The notes under the pieces: generated by a model
The model's database searches: none
The model's input: only the letters and a program-made list of their open reading frames with translations
Told to the model about the DNA's origin: nothing
Made by a program: the position numbers and the translations under genes
Shown: positions 7,225 to 8,526 of the stretch, piece by piece
How positions within the stretch are numbered: the stretch's first letter is position 1
Layout of the letters: the number at the start of each line of letters is the position of its first letter
From: an uncultured Oscillospiraceae bacterium
GTDB lineage: Bacteria; Bacillota; Clostridia; Oscillospirales; Acutalibacteraceae
DNA: 8,526 bases
NCBI GenBank assembly: GCA_902478455.1
Contig: CABSLJ010000110.1
Coordinates: 1 to 8,526, forward strand
Direction: 5' to 3'

Positions 7225-7261
7225 TTGAAAAAGTTTTCAGCGGGGGAGCCGCATTTTTCAA
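7225..7261 (-). repeat. Inverted repeat around the operator, possible lacI terminator or third half-site
   Basis: TTGAAAAA (7225-7232) and TTTTTCAA (7254-7261) are perfect 8-bp outer arms. Inside lies GCGG/CCGC (7240-7243 with 7249-7252) around GGGAG. In the minus-strand transcript this gives a short GC stem flanked by A and U runs, a weak terminator-like structure after lacI. The third TGAAAA half-site (7255-7260, minus orientation) lies exactly 21 bases from the equivalent half-site at 7234-7239, about two helical turns. Confidence 0.45.
7226..7239. promoter_or_regulatory. Putative LacI-family operator
   Basis: TGAAAA-AG-TTTTCA is a 14-bp palindrome with perfect 6-bp arms, the shape of LacI/GalR-family operators. 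The centre is AG/CT rather than the CG usual in cre sites, which fits a local regulator better than CcpA. It lies 127-140 bases upstream of the aminotransferase start and about 41-54 bases beyond the lacI stop. It is the best candidate site for the regulator encoded next to it. Confidence 0.6.
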
Positions 7262-7279
7262 TTGTACCCGTAGTAAAAA

Positions 7280-8320
7280 TCACTGACCCTTAACGGTGGA
7301 ACCGCGGACGACGAGATTGGGTTCGGACTCGGTCTTGTAGCGCAGTCCGCTCTTGTTGGGATTGTTGATGCGGTCGATCAGCAGGTCGATGGCGAATTTA
7401 ACGCGGATGGAGGTGCCGTGGTCGACCGTGGTGATGTTCGGCGTGACAATATGGGAAATGTCGGTATCGTCAAAGGTGCAAAGGGCGATGTCGTCCGGAA
7501 CGGTGAGTCCGCGCTCTTTCAGCGCGTTCATAATACCGATGCAGATCATATCGTCCGGGGCGACGAGAGCGGTGATGTCCGGATGCTGATTCAGAATCTT
7601 ATTGGTCAGATACCGACCGCTCTGCACCAGCTCACGGAAAGAGAAATTATCCTTATAATTTTCATCAAAAGCGCAGTAGAGCCTGTTTTTGAGCCCGAGC
7701 TGCTCCATCTTGACCTGTACGCCCTCCAGACGGCGGCGTGTGGCGCGGCTGACCGCCTCGGAAGGGGAGGAGACAAAGCCGATGTTCCGGTGTCCCAGCT
7801 CATAGAGATGCTCAATCAGCATATTCCCGGCCGCCATAGAGTTTAAGCAGATGGTGTCCAGCCGGATTTCCTCGTCCTTTTCACCTAGCAGTACGGCGGG
7901 AACCTTGCCCTCGATGGCGTCAATGATGTTGTTGGTGTTGGGCGTAAAAGCAAACACCACGCCGCGCACTGCGCGGTTCATGAACAGATCAATGTAGTAC
8001 TCTTCGTTTTCCCTGGAATCGATGTTGCAAAGCAGAATGCTGTATCCGCGGCTGACGGCGTGCTTTTCGATGCAGTCGATCAGCCTGGTATAAAAGGCGA
8101 AAAGATTGGGGAGAACGACGGCGATGACATTCTTGAGCCCGCGAAAGCTCCGTTTTTCCGAAGGCTTATGTACATACCCGAGTTCTTGCGCCGCCCGCAG
8201 AACACGGTTGCGTGTTTCTTCCGAAATACTGGCCTTCTGACTGTTGTTGAGCACAAAGGAAACCGTGGATTGGGAAACACCCGCCCGGCTTGCCACATCC
8301 CTTGAGGTCACTCCGCCCAT
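7280..8320 (-). CDS. LacI/GalR-family transcriptional regulator
   Basis: This 346-residue regulator has the normal LacI-family layout. An N-terminal helix-turn-helix (about residues 5-24) reads SRDVASRAGVSQSTVSFVLN, and a hinge helix follows around 50-62. The hinge carries Phe where the minor-groove Leu lever is common (KRSFRG). A periplasmic-binding-protein-like effector domain follows, from NVIAVVLPNL to the end. Family landmarks include VRGVVFAFTPN, the H-R-x-IGF stretch, TALVAPDDMICIGIMNALKERG and the FDDTDISHIVTPNITTVDH segment. It probably represses the operon downstream until a sugar or sugar phosphate binds. The TGAAAA-AG-TTTTCA site in the gap after its own gene is the likely target. 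The ATG at 8320 has GAGGAG at 8331-8336, 10 bases upstream. An in-frame GTG three codons later is a less likely start. The inducer cannot be predicted. Confidence 0.95.
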   Translation of the reverse strand: MGGVTSRDVASRAGVSQSTVSFVLNNSQKASISEETRNRVLRAAQELGYVHKPSEKRSFRGLKNVIAVVLPNLFAFYTRLIDCIEKHAVSRGYSILLCNIDSRENEEYYIDLFMNRAVRGVVFAFTPNTNNIIDAIEGKVPAVLLGEKDEEIRLDTICLNSMAAGNMLIEHLYELGHRNIGFVSSPSEAVSRATRRRLEGVQVKMEQLGLKNRLYCAFDENYKDNFSFRELVQSGRYLTNKILNQHPDITALVAPDDMICIGIMNALKERGLTVPDDIALCTFDDTDISHIVTPNITTVDHGTSIRVKFAIDLLIDRINNPNKSGLRYKTESEPNLVVRGSTVKGQ

Positions 8321-8428
8321 CTTCTTTCTTCTCCTCTTTCTATATATACTAAATCTGAATTATTATTACCAAAATCATATTTTACCTAAGTTCTGCCCAA
8401 TATATGAACCAAACCGCCGCTGAACCCT

Positions 8429-8455
8429 GATTCTCTTCCTAAAAACAAGAGAATC
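8429..8455. repeat. 9-bp inverted repeat in the lacI leader
   Basis: GATTCTCTT (8429-8437) and AAGAGAATC (8447-8455) are perfect 9-bp arms around a 9-base spacer. The element lies roughly 20-50 bases downstream of the predicted lacI transcription start and 109 bases before its ATG. It could be a regulator binding site or an RNA hairpin in the leader. There is no T run after it on the minus strand that would make it a good terminator. It does not resemble the TGAAAA operator. Confidence 0.5.
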
Positions 8456-8482
8456 CCGTTTATTTCTGCTAATCTTATATTA

Positions 8483-8511
8483 ATCATAAAGCTTTTTGGA
8501 TTGATTGTCAA
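8483..8511 (-). promoter_or_regulatory. Sigma70-type promoter of lacI
   Basis: On the minus strand TTGACA (8506-8511) and TATGAT (8483-8488) are separated by exactly 17 bases, close to the housekeeping consensus. Transcription would start near 8476, leaving a leader of about 155 bases before the lacI ATG. A short ATTGA/TCAAT repeat (8500-8512) covers the -35 element and might bind a regulator. Confidence 0.75.
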
Positions 8512-8526
8512 TAATAAGTTCTATAT

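Larger units (their letters stand above)
7100..7279 (-). promoter_or_regulatory. Control region between lacI and the enzyme operon
   Basis: This 180-base gap separates the regulator from the operon it probably controls. It contains a LacI-type operator, a larger inverted repeat and a GC-rich mini-stem near the lacI end, and then the palindromes CTGATCAG (7215-7222) and GGCCGGCC (7204-7211). A small GGAAG/CTTCC hairpin (7136-7153) lies in the presumed leader. Two minus-strand TACAAT hexamers, at 7261-7266 and 7175-7180, could be -10 elements, but neither has a good -35 at 16-18 bases. The promoter is therefore not assigned. It may be weak or activator-dependent, or the operon may be read through from lacI. 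Confidence 0.5.

Noticed and set aside
7226..7239. CcpA cre site
   Set aside because: The palindrome lacks the central CG of cre sites (it has AG/CT), so a local LacI-family operator is the better reading.
8371..8383. AAAAT-cat-ATTTT palindrome in the lacI leader
   Set aside because: The 5-bp arms are made only of A and T in an AT-rich stretch, which is expected by chance.
8405..8426. Direct repeat TGAACC, two copies 16 bases apart
   Set aside because: The repeat is only six bases long with no further copies, so it is not distinguishable from chance.

Overview
The window looks like a piece of a Firmicutes (probably clostridial, gut-type) chromosome. Nearly every gene start has a strong AGGAGG-type ribosome binding site at 6-10 bases, one gene starts with TTG, and a sigma70-type promoter with ideal 17-base spacing is visible. 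The genus cannot be read from the sequence. No tRNA, rRNA, CRISPR array, insertion sequence or origin was seen.

Region 1 (1-1363, + strand, visibly AT-rich) holds the 3' part of a multi-pass membrane protein, followed after 34 bases by an ABC ATPase. Together they resemble a two-gene ABC-2 exporter of the bacitracin/lantibiotic-immunity kind. It ends at a strong 15-bp stem terminator (1394-1427) in an 80-base convergent gap, which can serve both strands.

Region 2 (8526 down to 1443, - strand, much more GC-rich in the genes) is a self-contained carbohydrate catabolism locus. In transcription order it encodes a LacI-family regulator, a DegT/DnrJ/EryC1/StrS-type PLP aminotransferase, two consecutive sialidase-fold (BNR/Asp-box) proteins without signal peptides, an N-acetylneuraminate-lyase-like class I aldolase, and an aldo/keto reductase with a short C-terminus. 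The gaps between the five enzyme genes are 21, 33, 61 and 79 bases and none contains a convincing terminator, so they look like one operon. The 180-base gap between lacI and the aminotransferase carries a perfect-arm LacI-type operator (TGAAAA-AG-TTTTCA) plus a third half-site 21 bases away. The regulator's own leader has a good promoter and a 9-bp inverted repeat.

How the genes may work together (inference): an imported glycoside is cleaved in the cytoplasm by the sialidase-fold proteins, and a 2-keto sugar acid is split by the lyase to pyruvate plus an aldose or amino sugar. The aminotransferase and reductase would handle a keto or amino group and an aldehyde or ketone. The set lacks the usual sialic acid partners (nanE, nanK, nagA, nagB, a nan transporter) within the window and adds an aminotransferase that canonical sialic acid catabolism does not use. 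The substrate may therefore be an unusual nonulosonic acid or amino/keto sugar. This is the most interesting aspect of the window, but the function cannot be settled from sequence alone.
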